Shown here: positions 18,207 to 25,800 of the stretch, one piece after another | How the letters are laid out: every line of letters starts with the position of its first letter | How positions within the stretch are numbered: position 1 is the stretch's first letter | Assembly: GCA_012034575.1 (NCBI GenBank) | Contig: JAAUPF010000064.1 | Location: 1-34,357 of the forward strand | DNA: 34,357 bases | Source of the DNA: Richelia sp. CSU_2_1 | GTDB lineage: Bacteria; Cyanobacteriota; Cyanobacteriia; Cyanobacteriales; Microcoleaceae | Reading direction: 5' to 3' | The notes under the pieces: generated by a model | Seen by the model: the letters and a program-made list of their open reading frames with translations, nothing else | Databases searched by the model: none | Told to the model about the DNA's origin: nothing | Position numbers and translations under genes: made by a program

Positions 18207-18255
18207 GATGGCAGGAAAAACCAATAATATTAAATTCGTCATTCCTGACGGCTAG

Positions 18256-19503
18256 CTATATTAACCGCCATGCAATTAAAGTTGCTGTTTTACCTTTAGC
18301 CACAATCGGTTCACAAGGTTCGACGGTGAGATATTGTGACATCCTTTGATAAACAGCATCAGAAATAGTAATCGCACCACTAGGCGTGGCACTTTCTAAG
18401 CGTTTAGCTGTATTGACAACATCACCAATCACCGTATAAGTCCGAACATCTGCACCGCCAAATAGCCCTTCAATAACGCTCCCGCAATGTACTCCGCATC
18501 CCGCACCAATTCCATATAATTCAAGCATTTCTAAAGCAGCTTTACTCATAGATTTAGCAGCAGCAATTCCCTGCTGTGGCGTAGCATAAATCGCCATAAC
18601 TTCATCGGCTGTAAATGTTATTCTTAAAGGCTGAAACTTGGTTGCTGCTGGTTCAACACAACGGTAATATTCATTGAGAACCGCGGCAACTGTCTCAGGG
18701 GAAGTTTTTTCGCACCAACTTGTAAAACTGCGAATATCCATAAATAAAATTGTCCTATCGCACTTTTGAAAAGCCAAACCTGCTGGATTATTAAGCGCTG
18801 TTTCTACTACATGACTTCCCATCCCCCATTCGGCCATATTTCCCAGTAGTTGAGCAGTTTTTTGTAGCTGCTTTCTCTGTTTGACAAGCTGTACCGACTG
18901 CAACCCTAAAAGCAAACCGATAAATACCATACTCCAACTAAGAAACCAGTGCGTTGCCGTCCGCGAAAATGTCACTATTAATTCTAAATTAGCAATTAAA
19001 TATTGAGACTTAATCCCAATCACAACATAAAAAGCTACCACCATCAGAGTCCTTACCAAACTTTCCAGTGGAATCAGCCAATCATCAATACCCTTAGCCC
19101 AATGGAATCGCAATCCTTGCAAAGTAGCAATCATCAGAGAAAATAACCAAAAGACAACGTGACTAGGATTTTGGAAAAAATCTAGCCCGTCTATCGGCAC
19201 ATCAATCAGCGTATAGATACCAACGCAGATCAGGTTTCCCCAAAAACGGTGGCATTTCGAGTTCGACAGATACCAAGCCTGAACAAGCATTGCTACTATC
19301 AGTAAATATTCAGTTGGATCTGTGATAAATTTTAACAAACCAGCTAATATCAAGTCTGATAAACTCTTCAGAATTAAAAAGTGACCGCTGTTACTTAATA
19401 CTTCACTGAGAAATGCACTGGTGCGGCTTCCTTGTAGCCGACTGTCCCATACATTTTTTGAGTTGAGACTTTTTTTACCCGTTTCAATACCTCCATTCAT
19501 CAT
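18256..19503 (-). CDS. Membrane-anchored class III nucleotide cyclase
   Basis: A 415-residue protein with about six hydrophobic segments (about 44-205), then a short coiled linker and a class III cyclase domain (about 245-415). The metal-binding Asp256 (LFMDIRSF) and Asp300 (FTADEVMA) are present, as are Asn364 and Arg368 (NTAKRLE). The substrate-specifying Lys is replaced by Thr296, and the usual Gly before the second Asp is Ala299. The partner position is Thr357 (TVIGDVVN), as in class IIIb enzymes. The substrate could be ATP, but activity or specificity may be altered. Six-helix cyclases are usually integral inner-membrane sensors. It lies on the minus strand, 117 bases downstream of the PepSY-type gene. 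A terminal dispersed repeat follows it. Confidence 0.9.
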   Translation of the reverse strand: MMNGGIETGKKSLNSKNVWDSRLQGSRTSAFLSEVLSNSGHFLILKSLSDLILAGLLKFITDPTEYLLIVAMLVQAWYLSNSKCHRFWGNLICVGIYTLIDVPIDGLDFFQNPSHVVFWLFSLMIATLQGLRFHWAKGIDDWLIPLESLVRTLMVVAFYVVIGIKSQYLIANLELIVTFSRTATHWFLSWSMVFIGLLLGLQSVQLVKQRKQLQKTAQLLGNMAEWGMGSHVVETALNNPAGLAFQKCDRTILFMDIRSFTSWCEKTSPETVAAVLNEYYRCVEPAATKFQPLRITFTADEVMAIYATPQQGIAAAKSMSKAALEMLELYGIGAGCGVHCGSVIEGLFGGADVRTYTVIGDVVNTAKRLESATPSGAITISDAVYQRMSQYLTVEPCEPIVAKGKTATLIAWRLI

Positions 19504-19620
19504 CTTAATTAAAGGTCAGCGACCAGAGAATTATTGTATACCAGTTCCCCAAAAAAAATGCAACTGTAGAGAGGATTCAAACCACGATATTCATCAGTCA
19601 TTCCCGAAAAAAAAATGGTA

Positions 19621-20205
19621 TTAGCTATCTTCCTCTGTTGTTTGCGGGCGACGTTTCCGAAAAATACCAGTCATATTGATTCCTGTTACCAGCATAAAAA
19701 TCACACCCAAACCAACCAAAAACACATAGATTGGCATCAACAAATCTCCCAAATATTCTCCTTGGTGGATATTCAGAAAAACTTCTCCTACCTCTTTCGG
19801 CATCTTAAACCAACTTCTGCCAACTCGATAGATTACACCTGTCACCGTACTGACTGTTAAAGGCAATAAAATAATCGGTGCAGCAATACGGTGAACCTTA
19901 CGAAAATCAAGTTTAGCACCTGGTCTTTCAGGGTCTGCGCCACCAAAAAATTTGGTCATCGTCAAACCAGTGACTATCAGCCCAATCACTCCCAAAGCCA
20001 GCAAAAGCACATAAAATGGTCTGAGTTCCTTTCCGAGATAGCTTCCTTGGTGAATATCCATAAAAATCTCAGCAGCATCACCTTCTATGCCCAACCAATC
20101 TTCTCCCAGCCGATAGGCAACTCCCGTTATGGCTGTTAATAGTAAAGGGATGAAAATAATCGGTGCAACTTGCCGATGAAGTTTGCGAAAGTTAATGTTA
20201 GCCAT
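19621..20205 (-). CDS. PepSY-type four-helix membrane protein with internal duplication
   Basis: A 194-residue membrane protein made of two homologous halves (about 5-87 and 100-181). Each half has the pattern FRK(L/V)HR, a hydrophobic helix ending TGV(A/I)YR, a short loop, (D/N)IHQG(S/E)YLG and a second helix ending TG(L/I)NMT or similar. The N-terminal pattern resembles the first helix of PepSY-associated membrane proteins, which are often tied to iron or redox chemistry. Two conserved His per half (in HR and IHQG) could ligate heme; this is inference. The C-terminus is basic (FRKRRP) and probably cytoplasmic. It lies between the membrane cyclase and the RTX gene, all on the minus strand. 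Confidence 0.78.
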   Translation of the reverse strand: MANINFRKLHRQVAPIIFIPLLLTAITGVAYRLGEDWLGIEGDAAEIFMDIHQGSYLGKELRPFYVLLLALGVIGLIVTGLTMTKFFGGADPERPGAKLDFRKVHRIAAPIILLPLTVSTVTGVIYRVGRSWFKMPKEVGEVFLNIHQGEYLGDLLMPIYVFLVGLGVIFMLVTGINMTGIFRKRRPQTTEEDS

Positions 20206-20411
20206 CTATTTATTCTCTGATTCGTTAGATATTTTGTTGAGAGATCTGACGGGTTTAATATTTATTTGAGATGTAAATGCACCCAGATATTGATAGAAAT
20301 TACCCGATCGACCCTGTTTGTGCGAAAAATACTGGGGTGCTGGTGAGATATCTACAAAGAGACATAGTTAATAACCCAGTGCGTTGAATCTGTTTCAAAA
20401 AAGTTAGACTT

Positions 20412-21269
20412 TTATGAAAAAGTGAAATCAGCCGCATTAATAATTCCAGAATTAACCCCTTTCAACACTGCCAAATATTGACCCGTACTTGCTACCTGCA
20501 ACAGAGTATTGCTAGCATAAATTCCAGTGCCTTGAGTGATATTAATGTTAGAAAATCCTAAGCCATCTTTCAGCTTCAGTATGTCTGCACCTTTTTGAAA
20601 GTCAGTGATGATATCAGCGATATCGAGAATATTTGTAGCCGATCGCCCTTCTAGCTCAAATAAATCCGAACCTATACCGCCGGTCAGAATATCTTTGCCC
20701 TTCCCTCCTTCGAGAATATCATTGCCTGCACCGCCGTCAAGCGTGTCTTGACCCTTGCCTCCTTCTAGTTTATCGTTGCCACTGTTGCCGCTCAAAATAT
20801 CATTGCCATTGCGTCCTTTTAAAGCAACATTATTGCCAGGAATTCCTGTCAGGATGTCGTTACCATCTGTACCTTTAATTTCATTCTGATAGAAATTACC
20901 GCTGCTTTCGTATCCCTGAGAGCTGATGGACAAACTATTTATAACTGGGGTATAACTGGAAGAAGCAACAGGTTGATTGACAGAAAACCCCATCTCGTAA
21001 CCGCTTTCACCACCGCTTTCGTAGCCAGAATTGCTGTTATTAATGTTGTAATGGCTGTCATTACCACTTTCGTAGCCAGAATTGCTGTTACTAATGTTGT
21101 AACGGCTCTCATTGCCACTTTCGTAGCCAGAATTGCTGTTCCCACTTTCGCCACTTTCACCAACTGAGAGTTGGTATCTCTCCGATGACGCTCGATCGAC
21201 CTCTATGGAGTTATCTTTGGTCACATAGGACTGTCCCACGCCTGTCCAAATTTTAGTTTGGTTGCTCAT
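20412..21269 (-). CDS. RTX calcium-binding protein with SGYESG repeat region
   Basis: A 285-residue acidic protein. Residues 1-12 (MSNQTKIWTGVG) resemble the start of the exported peptide encoded at 22301. Residues 35-95 contain GESGESG followed by three 17-residue repeats of the NSNSGYESGN type. Residues 133-200 hold about six GGxGxD-type RTX nonapeptides (for example GRNGNDILSG, GAGNDILEGG), which bind calcium and form a beta roll after secretion. The end (IITDFQKGADILKL...ADFTFS) is typical of cyanobacterial RTX C-termini recognised by type I secretion. No enzymatic domain is seen, so it is probably an extracellular or surface structural protein. Its upstream box at 21319-21338 matches that of the 22301 gene. 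Confidence 0.85.
   Translation of the reverse strand: MSNQTKIWTGVGQSYVTKDNSIEVDRASSERYQLSVGESGESGNSNSGYESGNESRYNISNSNSGYESGNDSHYNINNSNSGYESGGESGYEMGFSVNQPVASSSYTPVINSLSISSQGYESSGNFYQNEIKGTDGNDILTGIPGNNVALKGRNGNDILSGNSGNDKLEGGKGQDTLDGGAGNDILEGGKGKDILTGGIGSDLFELEGRSATNILDIADIITDFQKGADILKLKDGLGFSNINITQGTGIYASNTLLQVASTGQYLAVLKGVNSGIINAADFTFS
20988..21140 (-). repeat. 51-bp minisatellite inside the RTX gene (3 copies)
   Basis: Three in-frame 51-base units encode 17 residues each, starting NSNSGYESG. Units run 21140-21090, 21089-21039 and 21038-20988. The first two are nearly identical in DNA and the third diverges at its end. Copy number may vary between strains. Confidence 0.88.
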
Positions 21270-21318
21270 CTTTTAGATCCTGGTTGTTTAACTGATTTAC
21301 AATTACTGTGACAAAACA

Positions 21319-21338
21319 AAGTAAAGAACTCGGAAAGA
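21319..21338 (-). promoter_or_regulatory. Shared upstream box of the RTX gene
   Basis: On the minus strand this reads TCTTTCCGAGTTCTTTACTT, 49 bases before the RTX start codon. The same 20 bases occur 48 bases before the 22301 gene. TCTTT repeats at an 11-base period, as in sites bound by OmpR/PhoB-type regulators. Confidence 0.65.
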
Positions 21339-21417
21339 CCTAAAATTTATTTCATCCGCTTCCAAAACCTCCTCAATAGTCCTGGAGGCACGACATCTAT
21401 ATCTCGTGTGAATGTAG

Positions 21418-21440
21418 GGGCAATCCCCCCGTGGTTGCCC
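21418..21440. repeat. REP-like GGGCAA/TTGCCC palindrome
   Basis: GGGCAA and TTGCCC flank a C-rich loop just past the 3' end of the hydroxylase gene. The core resembles a common cyanobacterial dispersed repeat and could also act as a transcript end. Confidence 0.45.
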
Positions 21441-21475
21441 TTATCCCTTGATCTCTTGCGTAAGTCCTGCTCAAC

Positions 21476-22147
21476 CTAAACATCAGCCCATTTTCGCAGC
21501 AAATTAGCAATGCTTTTGGATAGCAAGTCAAACTCCGCTGTCTTTCCAGACTTCTGAGAAAGGGTATCGCGAACCGTATCCAAATCAAATAGAATTTCTC
21601 GATTATGAGCATCCCGAACTAAACTCTGCACCCAAGTCACCGCCGCTAGTCTTTCACCTTCAGTCACAGGTTCCACACGATGTAAAGTTGTAGTAGGATA
21701 AACAACCATTGAACCAGCATCAAGTTTAAAAGCTTGTTCGCCTTGGGTACTTTCAATCACTAATTCCCCGCCCGTATAATTGGCAGGATCGCTGAGAAAT
21801 AGAGTGAGAGATAAATCCGATCGCATTAGTTCTTCATCTCCCATAATCGCATTATCAATATGTGTCCCGTAGTACATTCCTCCCTGATAGCGACTAAACA
21901 TAATGGGACGAATTGCTTTAGGGCGCGCCGCTATTTGGAATAAAGAATTGCGTTTTAGTGCTTGATTGACTAAATTTCTGAGTTCCTGAGTTGGAGCCGC
22001 ATCATTTTTTAGTTGAGCATTATTTTTTACTTGTTGAGCGTACCAACCTGCTGTTAACTTCCCATCGACAAATTCAGCATTTTTTAGGCGATCGACAATT
22101 ACTCCTAATTCCTCTGAACTCAGAATATTGGCCATACAGATAATCAT
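21476..22147 (-). CDS. PKHD-type Fe(II)/2-oxoglutarate hydroxylase (PiuC/YbiX-like)
   Basis: A 223-residue oxygenase of the PKHD (prolyl/lysyl hydroxylase-like) family. The iron ligands are His96 and Asp98 (THIDNA) and His156 (TTLHRVEP), and Arg166 (GERLAAVTW) would bind 2-oxoglutarate. The length is typical and the C-terminal helical tail is present. Family members such as PiuC and YbiX are commonly iron-regulated and adjoin siderophore receptors; their substrates are unknown. I place the start at ATG 22147 because AGGAG lies 8 bases upstream. The GTG at 22156 is in frame but overlaps that Shine-Dalgarno. It lies between two genes for Gly/Ser/Glu-rich secreted products, which might be substrates (speculative). 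Confidence 0.9.
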   Translation of the reverse strand: MIICMANILSSEELGVIVDRLKNAEFVDGKLTAGWYAQQVKNNAQLKNDAAPTQELRNLVNQALKRNSLFQIAARPKAIRPIMFSRYQGGMYYGTHIDNAIMGDEELMRSDLSLTLFLSDPANYTGGELVIESTQGEQAFKLDAGSMVVYPTTTLHRVEPVTEGERLAAVTWVQSLVRDAHNREILFDLDTVRDTLSQKSGKTAEFDLLSKSIANLLRKWADV

Positions 22148-22232
22148 TTGGGACACTCCTACAGGTTGCTAATGGACTCGCATTGTAGCAATAAGGTAAT
22201 GTCTGTGCAAACAATTTTTAGAGGTTTTTGGT

Positions 22233-22252
22233 TCTTTCCGAGTTCTTTACTT
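22233..22252 (+). promoter_or_regulatory. Shared upstream box of the GESGE peptide gene
   Basis: TCTTTCCGAGTTCTTTACTT is identical over all 20 bases to the box upstream of the RTX gene and lies at nearly the same distance (48 bases) from its start codon. It contains TCTTT direct repeats at 11-base spacing. Confidence 0.65.
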
Positions 22253-22300
22253 TTTTCTGGGATAGTAGGAGTAATCACCCAGAATAAGGCTTTTTGAAAA

Positions 22301-22687
22301 ATGCAAAATAAAACTAAGATTTGGCGCGGCATTGGAGCTTGCGTTTTAATCTCTGTAGCTGCTAGTGCGATCGCATCCCAGAATGATAGCAGTGTTAATC
22401 AATTTTCCCATATTTCTCTTTTAAGTAATGCTGCTAATTCATCGATGAGCAACAGCAAGCCGGCTAAACCGATCGTCTTAATGAGTAGCAGTGGTGGCGA
22501 ACAAGGAGAAAGTGGCGAAGGAGAAAAACCAAAACCCCGGAAAAAAAGTAGTTTCACTTCTGAACTTTACTTGACAGATAGTAATGTCACAATGACAGCT
22601 TCGAGGGGCGGGGAAAGTGGAGAAAGTGGAGAAAAATGAGAAAAAGGAGAAAGCGGTGAACAAGGAGAATCTGGGGAGAAGAGTTAA
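22301..22687 (+). pseudogene. Exported Gly/Glu/Ser-rich peptide, in-frame TGA near the end
   Basis: The open frame gives 112 residues: a signal peptide (basic MQNKTKIWR, hydrophobic GIGACVLISVAASAIA, likely cleavage near ASQ), a polar middle part and GEQGESGEGE and GGESGESGEK repeats. It stops at TGA 22637-22639. The same frame continues as EKGESGEQGESGEKS to a TAA at 22685-22687. That TAA is embedded in the left arm of a perfect hairpin, so it was probably the original end, and the TGA could be one G-to-T change from a Gly codon. A protein shortened by 16 residues may still work. I know no function. Acidic GE repeats could bind metal or be modified. The N-terminus NKTKIWRGIG parallels NQTKIWTGVG of the RTX protein. 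Confidence 0.72.
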
Positions 22688-22711
22688 GGTTTTCTATTAA
22701 TATTAACTCTT
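22679..22711. terminator. Bidirectional hairpin terminator
   Basis: AAGAGTTAA at 22679-22687 and TTAACTCTT at 22703-22711 form a perfect 9-bp stem between the convergent peptide and histidine kinase genes. Both arms carry stop codons (TAA of the extended peptide frame, TAA of the kinase). Confidence 0.6.
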
Positions 22712-24107
22712 AAGCTACTGAGGATAATTTTACTTTAAAACAGCTACCTACTCCTAGCTGACTGGTAACGCTAATTTCTCCTCGGTGGCTTTGGACAATT
22801 GCTTGGGCGATCGCCAATCCCATCCCCAAACCCCCTGCACGGCGATTTCTAGCTCGATCTGCTCTCCAAAATCTGTCGAAAACTAACTTGACATCTTCTG
22901 GAGCAATGCCGATGCCAGTATCCTCTACACTAACAATTGTCGATCGGTTCTGTCTGCTCAGAGAAACAGTCACAATTCCGCCCGCTGGTGTGTAATGAAT
23001 TGCGTTTCCAATCAAGTTGGAAAACAAACGAGTTAGCTGTGTAGCATCTCCCATTACAGACGTATCAATGACTAAATTTGACTTGAGAATAATTTGCTTT
23101 TCTTGGGCTTGCAGTTCCCACAAATCTAGCAAATCCTCTAATAGTTCGTCTAACGGAACCGCTATCCACTCGCGGGCGATCGTGGCTGCTGGTGCATCTA
23201 TTCTAGTTAATAAAAGTAAGTCTTCAACTAACTGAGTCATCTGTTTAGTAGCAGAGGCGATCGCCACCATTTTCTTAACATCCGCTGCATGAATTCTCTC
23301 AGGATGACTCTGCATCACTTCCACTGAAGTTTTAATCGCCGTCAGCGGACTTCTCAACTCGTGAGAAGCATCAGCAGTGAATTGTTTTAACTGCTGAAAA
23401 CTATCCTCAATTGGCTTGAGAGATTGCTTAGTCAGCCAGAAACCACCAACCGCAGTCAAACTCAGAAAAATAACACTCCCATAACCCAAATTCCAGCGGA
23501 GTCTGCTGAGAATTTCTTCGACTTCTTTAGTAGATTCGCTGGTGCGAATATAACCTTTTAATTCTTGATTTTTATCATCATAATAAATGTAAACTGGAAT
23601 TGTCGCCGACCGAATTTGCCCGTTTTGTATGGTTTGAAAACCCGATTTTATCGGTACAGGCGGTAAGGTATTGCCGGAATTTCCTAACATTTTACCTGCT
23701 TCATTAAACCATTCTACAGCTTGATCCGGTTCCCGCAGATTTTGCCAGGGAATGTCTAAGTCTCCGTCTTTATCTAACTGGCGCGTTACTTTTTCGCGAT
23801 CGAGTTCAATCTGAAAATAATTATTGCGCTGTTCGCTTTGTTTGTCAGATCCATCGCCTTTCTTTTCTGGATTTTCTGAAAGATGCTGCTTTTCTATCGC
23901 AACTAAACTGTGAGAAGCTGCTTGAGCTAAAACCTCCAATCGCTGGTCTAATTCTTGATAAAGACTACTGGCAAATAATTCATAAACAGCAACAGCAGAA
24001 GTACCTAAAATAGCTACCATCACTGTTAAGTAAGATAGCAATAAACGCCATCCCAAAGCTTGAAATTGGGGATTAGAGGTTTTGGTTGAGCCGATAACCC
24101 ATGCCAT
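22710..24107 (-). CDS. Sensor histidine kinase (EnvZ/BaeS-like)
   Basis: A 465-residue membrane kinase. It has TM1 (about 18-38), an extracytoplasmic region of about 165 residues and TM2 (about 203-221). The dimerisation domain has His249 in DASHELRSPLTAIKTS. The ATPase has N-box LIGNAIHYTPAGG and G-boxes DTGIGIA and GLGMGLAIAQ. There is no large PAS or GAF domain, so the periplasmic loop (acidic and Lys-rich, about 75-200) is the likely sensor. I choose ATG 24107; a TTG at 24119 also lies in frame. Either start overlaps the response regulator gene, implying coupled translation. It is the cognate partner of the regulator upstream. Metal or redox stress is a plausible signal given the neighbouring PKHD gene, but that is inference. 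Confidence 0.93.
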   Translation of the reverse strand: MAWVIGSTKTSNPQFQALGWRLLLSYLTVMVAILGTSAVAVYELFASSLYQELDQRLEVLAQAASHSLVAIEKQHLSENPEKKGDGSDKQSEQRNNYFQIELDREKVTRQLDKDGDLDIPWQNLREPDQAVEWFNEAGKMLGNSGNTLPPVPIKSGFQTIQNGQIRSATIPVYIYYDDKNQELKGYIRTSESTKEVEEILSRLRWNLGYGSVIFLSLTAVGGFWLTKQSLKPIEDSFQQLKQFTADASHELRSPLTAIKTSVEVMQSHPERIHAADVKKMVAIASATKQMTQLVEDLLLLTRIDAPAATIAREWIAVPLDELLEDLLDLWELQAQEKQIILKSNLVIDTSVMGDATQLTRLFSNLIGNAIHYTPAGGIVTVSLSRQNRSTIVSVEDTGIGIAPEDVKLVFDRFWRADRARNRRAGGLGMGLAIAQAIVQSHRGEISVTSQLGVGSCFKVKLSSVA

Positions 24108-24750
24108 AAATAGTCTCAATAAAATTAGCTGGTGCGCCTGCTGCTTTCAGTTTTTGTCGCAAACCCCGGAGATGAACTTTTACGGTTTCTTCTCCTGGCG
24201 AGTCTTCAAAAGCCCATATATGGTCTAGGATAGCACTCCGTGTTAAAACGCGCCCTCCTGTTCGTAGGAATAATTCTAGCAAACTGTACTCCTTTGGTGT
24301 AAAATGCAGCAATTTATCGCGATAAGTAACTTCGCAGGTATTCGGGTTTAAACGTAGATTTTCCCACTCTAATACTGGTGGCAAAGTTGTACTTCCCCGT
24401 CGCAGTAAGGCTCGAATTCTTGCTGCCAATTCTGGCAAATCGAAGGGTTTAACGACATAATCATCAGCTCCGGCATCTAGTCCTATGACTTTATCATTGC
24501 TGGTGTCTCTGGCTGTTAGCATGAGCACGGGGGTTTTTAAACCTTGTCGGCGCAAGCGCTGACATAGGGTAATTCCATCTATTTTTGGCAGCATCACATC
24601 TAGCAGAATTAAGTCATAGGTAAAAGTTTCTGCAAAGTTCCAACCTTCTTGACCGTTGGCGGCTATATCTACGGCATAATGTTGGTCGGTGAGGGCTTCT
24701 GCTAATGCTTGGGCAATGCGATCGTCGTCTTCTACTAACAGAATTCTCAT
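24073..24750 (-). CDS. OmpR-family response regulator
   Basis: A 225-residue regulator: receiver (1-120) with acceptor Asp51 (LLDVMLPKIDG), Thr79 (MLTARDTSNDKV) and Lys101 (VVKPFDLPEL), then a winged helix (about 130-225) with LLHFTPKEYSLLELFLRTGG, RSAILDHIW and VKVHLRGLRQKLKAAG, ending IYGMGYRLNQNL. It should bind DNA direct repeats as a dimer. The receiver resembles the manganese-sensing ManR group of cyanobacteria, as far as I can tell by eye. Its 3' end overlaps the kinase gene. The two 20-bp boxes upstream of the RTX and peptide genes, with 11-base direct repeats, are candidate targets. Confidence 0.94.
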   Translation of the reverse strand: MRILLVEDDDRIAQALAEALTDQHYAVDIAANGQEGWNFAETFTYDLILLDVMLPKIDGITLCQRLRRQGLKTPVLMLTARDTSNDKVIGLDAGADDYVVKPFDLPELAARIRALLRRGSTTLPPVLEWENLRLNPNTCEVTYRDKLLHFTPKEYSLLELFLRTGGRVLTRSAILDHIWAFEDSPGEETVKVHLRGLRQKLKAAGAPANFIETIYGMGYRLNQNL

Positions 24751-25094
24751 AGCTTACTGTTAAAATTCAGCATGATTATAGTACAAACAATCCTGAAAAG
24801 GCATTTTACTTTCATCCACCAGCACCATCTCGACAAAAATCAAAGGAATGGGCTGTGACTGCGTGCATAATTTGCCCGATGCGATCGTCAACAAAATATT
24901 GGGTGAACGATCGTAGCTAAGGGCGATCGCAACCTGTATAGCAGTTCTAAATCAGTCGCAAATATATCGAGGCTAGAATCCTTGTATTGTAAGGATCTCG
25001 ATCGCGTATTATTTTTCAAATCATTTAGGATTGCTATATAACGGTAAAAGCGATCGCCCGCGATCGAAGTTCAAGGTCTAACTCGAATAAAGTA
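24751..25094. other. Gene-free stretch upstream of the OmpR-type regulator
   Basis: Contains no convincing gene. The right part holds a 102-bp palindromic element (listed separately), and GATCGC motifs are scattered through the rest. The left part presumably contains the promoter of the two-component operon, but no clear boxes were found. Confidence 0.5.
24937..25038. repeat. MITE-like element with TATAGCA ends
   Basis: TATAGCAGTTCTAAATCA at 24937-24954 faces TCATTTAGGATTGCTATA at 25021-25038, an 18-bp terminal inverted repeat with three mismatches. An inner palindrome (ATCCTTGTATTG, then AAGGATCTCGATCG) follows. It is non-coding and shaped like a small non-autonomous element. Confidence 0.6.
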
Positions 25095-25346
25095 TTAGAC
25101 CTTGAACCCGACAGGTTCTACTAATTCATAATGTAACAGCATTAACTTTGTGGCGGGAATTGTCTCCATTGCATAAGTAGTACCATCTTGATGAGAAAAT
25201 TCTACCTCAAAAGCACTGCCATCAAATTCCATTACAACTGTTCCTACTTGTCCTTTAGATAATTTAATACTTTCTTTTGTTTCAAAATGGGTTGCTTCTA
25301 AGTCTTCAGTTAAGGCAACGATATCTAATTCTTGAATTTTTTTCAT
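25095..25346 (-). CDS. DUF4926 domain protein
   Basis: An 83-residue protein with the DUF4926 pattern: an early IQELDIVALTEDL, a central KGQVGTVVMEFDGSAFEVEF like a small beta barrel (SH3/KOW-type), and a short tail. The family is frequent in cyanobacteria and often paired with DUF6883 genes, as here, where it begins 10 bases after that gene ends. The pair is sometimes listed as toxin-antitoxin-like, but I know of no proof of activity. The start at ATG 25346 (MKKIQELDIV) is clear. Confidence 0.85.
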   Translation of the reverse strand: MKKIQELDIVALTEDLEATHFETKESIKLSKGQVGTVVMEFDGSAFEVEFSHQDGTTYAMETIPATKLMLLHYELVEPVGFKV

Positions 25347-25356
25347 TGTTTTTACC

Positions 25357-25692
25357 TTACTTTTTAACTGGATAACAAGTTGTTAATCTAGGGAAATTTT
25401 CACTCGATCGAACTATCCAAGCTGCTAGGATCGGAGATTCACCTACTTCGGTTTGCAGCCGGAATTTCATGTTGTAATGCGTTCCATATTCATTGGTTTT
25501 CTGAATTATAACATCTTCGTCGATTGCAGCCTGTTTTAAAGCCTGTTTGAGCAGCTCTGCATTTTCTGCGGTAATACCTAATTTACTGGCAAATAAAATA
25601 GCTTTATTTTTTCCTTTCTCGTGAGTTATATTTAGAGAATACTCTTCTATTTTATTACCTAAATCTGCTAGATGACCGTTGGGTAGTTTCAC
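25357..25692 (-). CDS. DUF6883 domain protein
   Basis: A 111-residue protein matching DUF6883, with the characteristic N-terminus MKLPNGHLADLGNKIEEYSLN, the segment HEKGKNKAILFASKLGIT, and a C-terminal strand region with YGTHYNMKFRLQT and AAWIVR. The domain is also found as the terminal toxin part of some polymorphic toxins, so a role in conflict or toxin-antitoxin systems is plausible but unproven. The start is GTG at 25692, with no better upstream codon in frame. It is cotranscribed with the DUF4926 gene, 10 bases away. A copy of the GGGCGGG repeat lies just upstream. Confidence 0.82.
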   Translation of the reverse strand: MKLPNGHLADLGNKIEEYSLNITHEKGKNKAILFASKLGITAENAELLKQALKQAAIDEDVIIQKTNEYGTHYNMKFRLQTEVGESPILAAWIVRSSENFPRLTTCYPVKK

Positions 25693-25723
25693 AGTGAATA
25701 TGTTTTTGAAAATTTAAAAAAAG

Positions 25724-25791
25724 TTATCGGTTGGAGAGGGCGGATCGATCGATGTTATCGGTAGGTAGCAAAATCATCGGCAAACCCGCCC
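25724..25791. repeat. GGGCGGGTTTATT dispersed palindromic repeat, copy B
   Basis: TTATCGGTTGGAGAGGGCGG, then GTTATCGGTAGGTAGCAAAA, and AAACCCGCCC at the right end correspond in order to copy A at 18124-18206, with the central TTTATT part replaced by a GATCGATCGATG run. Confidence 0.65.
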
Positions 25792-25800
25792 TATAAATTT

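Noticed and set aside
22637..22639. TGA read as selenocysteine
   Set aside because: No selenocysteine insertion hairpin was evident and the context is a Gly/Glu repeat, where a simple point mutation is more likely.
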